In this document: positions 5,559-6,521 of the stretch, piece by piece
How positions within the stretch are numbered: position 1 is the stretch's first letter
Layout: each line of letters begins with the position of its first letter
NCBI GenBank assembly: GCA_023140035.1
Contig: JAGLML010000062.1
Span: forward strand, 1-6,521
Length of the DNA: 6,521 nt
From: Thermoplasmatales archaeon
Lineage (GTDB): Archaea > Thermoplasmatota > E2 > DHVEG-1
Reading direction: 5' to 3'
Notes under the pieces: generated by a model
What the model was told of the DNA's origin: nothing
The model's database searches: none
Seen by the model: only the letters and a program-made list of their open reading frames with translations
Translations under genes and position numbers: made by a program

Positions 5559-6230
5559 ATGAAGTCTTACCTGTATTTTTTCGCTTTTTAGTTCTCTAAT
5601 CGCATCAGAAGCAATCCACCTTGCAGATTTTGAATCAATTTTTAGAATCTCCTCGGAAAGTTTTATCACCTGTTTATTGAGAGCTAGATTACGCTTACCA
5701 ATGTTTCTTAAAGCCCAGTTGACAGCTTTCTTTACATAATTACGTTCATCAATTGAGTGTTTCTTAATTAATGGAAAAAATTGTTCAAACTTTTTGTCAC
5801 CAGCTTTTTTCTCATGAACTGCTAAGCCAGCAATTAATGAGAAAGCACCGCGCTTAACAAATTCCTCCTCACGTTCCGTCCACTCAACAACCTTCCTCCA
5901 TGCAAGAGGAGTTAAGTCAAAAAGACTAGTACACGCTTGATCACAAACATCCCATGAGTCAAAACCCTTTGCCCAGGAATCCATTTGTTCTCCAGTAACC
6001 TTTGCAGGGTCTTCAATAAAGCAAGCCAGCAATCGTGCATCATGTATACCAGAATCCCATAGTTTTAAAGCAAGATCGTGATCTTTACCAATCTCTTTAG
6101 CAATGGGCCTCAACTTATAAATTGAAATGCCAAGATTGTTCTTAGGATTGATTCCATATCGTGCCATACCCTTGACTGCTTCTGGATCTGACAAAGATTT
6201 TAGTTTACTTATAATTTCTTCATAGTGCAT
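5529..6230 (-). CDS. AlkD-like DNA alkylation repair protein (HEAT-like repeats)
   Basis: This 233-residue protein belongs to the DNA alkylation repair family (COG4912, AlkD-like), glycosylases that remove positively charged alkylated bases such as 3- and 7-methylpurines without flipping them. It is built of paired helices throughout, as expected for HEAT-like repeats. The pocket residues of Bacillus cereus AlkD (W109, D113, R148, W187) appear to correspond to W93 and D97 in SWDVCD, R127 in VKRGAF, and W172 in NWALRNIGKRN; this alignment is by eye. YGINPKNNLGIS (25-36), the DARLLAC (64-70) and ARWIASDAI (203-211) blocks are also family-typical. The last dozen residues are a basic tail (RLHNKNKKIKRI) that may be lineage-specific or contact DNA. 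The ATG at 6230 has only a weak ribosome site. It lies 21 bases after the permease gene in the same direction, suggesting co-transcription, and converges with the ferredoxin gene with 28 bases between stop codons. Confidence 0.88.
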   Translation of the reverse strand: MHYEEIISKLKSLSDPEAVKGMARYGINPKNNLGISIYKLRPIAKEIGKDHDLALKLWDSGIHDARLLACFIEDPAKVTGEQMDSWAKGFDSWDVCDQACTSLFDLTPLAWRKVVEWTEREEEFVKRGAFSLIAGLAVHEKKAGDKKFEQFFPLIKKHSIDERNYVKKAVNWALRNIGKRNLALNKQVIKLSEEILKIDSKSARWIASDAIRELKSEKIQVRLHNKNKKIKRI

Positions 6231-6251
6231 TTAAATTTCCCAATTCAGTAA

Positions 6252-6521
6252 TCATAGAAGCGTATTAAACAAATAGCCTAATATTAATACTTGAGGAACA
6301 GTAATAATTGGAAGCCATAATGCAGCTTTTTTACCAATGTTATGCCAGATGAGTCCAATTTCTGTGTAATCAGTTGCCACTCCTGCCATGAGAAACGTAA
6401 AACTATTTCCAAATGCCCCTGTTTGGTTAAATATTTCAAATGCTAATGGAGAACTGCCTTCTGAACATACCTCTATAATAGTAGCAAAAAATAGAGTCAC
6501 AAGTAGTCCCATAACCGTTGG
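6252..6521 (-). CDS. Permease of the COG0701 / DUF318 (ArsP-type) family, C-terminal part
   Basis: Only the last 89 codons are present; the reading frame stays open to the right edge of the window, so the gene starts beyond it and an internal methionine near the edge is not the true start. The sequence IIEVCSEGSSPLAFEI followed by GAFGNSFTFLMAGVATDYTEI is the hallmark of the second half of DUF318 permeases, integral membrane proteins of the cytoplasmic membrane. Three hydrophobic stretches are visible, the last running to the C-terminus (ALWLPIITVPQVLILGYLF). Characterised members such as ArsP export trivalent organoarsenicals, but most of the family has no known substrate, and the substrate here cannot be told. 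It is followed after 21 bases by the AlkD-like gene on the same strand. Confidence 0.85.
   Translation of the reverse strand, partial: PTVMGLLVTLFFATIIEVCSEGSSPLAFEIFNQTGAFGNSFTFLMAGVATDYTEIGLIWHNIGKKAALWLPIITVPQVLILGYLFNTLL

Noticed and set aside
1..6521. Search for CRISPR repeats, tRNA or rRNA genes, insertion sequences, inverted-repeat ends or selenocysteine signals
   Set aside because: No regularly spaced repeats, tRNA-like arms, transposase motifs or in-frame UGA at conserved cysteine positions were seen; the NiFe cysteines are ordinary Cys codons.

Overview
The window looks like chromosomal DNA from an anaerobic, hydrogen-metabolising archaeon. The evidence is an Mbh/Ech-type (group 4) membrane-bound [NiFe] hydrogenase module with close motif-level resemblance to the Thermococcales Mbh subunits, a clostridial-type 2[4Fe-4S] ferredoxin of the kind common in methanogens and related archaea, A/T-rich TATA-like promoter elements, and strong GGAGG/GAGGTGA ribosome binding sites with tightly overlapping genes. 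Base composition is A/T-leaning. The exact lineage cannot be fixed from these 6.5 kb; a euryarchaeal-type archaeon is the most I would infer.

Layout, left to right. Positions 1-154 hold no gene I can defend: possibly the tail of an upstream gene, a weak hairpin and a TATA-like element. From 155 to 2749 four genes overlap by 1-4 bases and encode the hydrophilic, electron-transferring and catalytic part of the hydrogenase: small subunit (MbhJ/EchC/NuoB-like), NuoC-like subunit (MbhK), NiFe large subunit (MbhL/EchE/NuoD-like) and a 2[4Fe-4S] polyferredoxin subunit (MbhN/EchF/NuoI-like). Twelve bases later comes hypF (2762-4951), the carbamoyltransferase that starts synthesis of the CN ligands of the NiFe site. 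Then follow a small two-helix membrane protein of unknown function (5015-5263) and a soluble 55-residue ferredoxin (5333-5500). On the opposite strand, convergent with the ferredoxin, lie an AlkD-like DNA alkylation repair protein (5529-6230) and, 21 bases upstream of it in its own direction, the C-terminal part of a COG0701/ArsP-type permease that runs off the right edge.

How it fits together (inference from family knowledge): a soluble ferredoxin such as the one at 5333 would donate electrons to the MbhN clusters, then to the MbhJ proximal cluster and the MbhL NiFe centre, reducing protons to H2. The membrane (NuoH/MbhM-like and antiporter-like) subunits needed for ion pumping are not in the window and must be upstream or elsewhere. 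HypF matures the active site. The large subunit keeps a HycE-like C-terminal tail after its last NiFe cysteine motif, so a maturation endopeptidase is predicted elsewhere. I found no CRISPR, insertion sequence, tRNA/rRNA or obvious novel defence system; the observations worth checking are modest.
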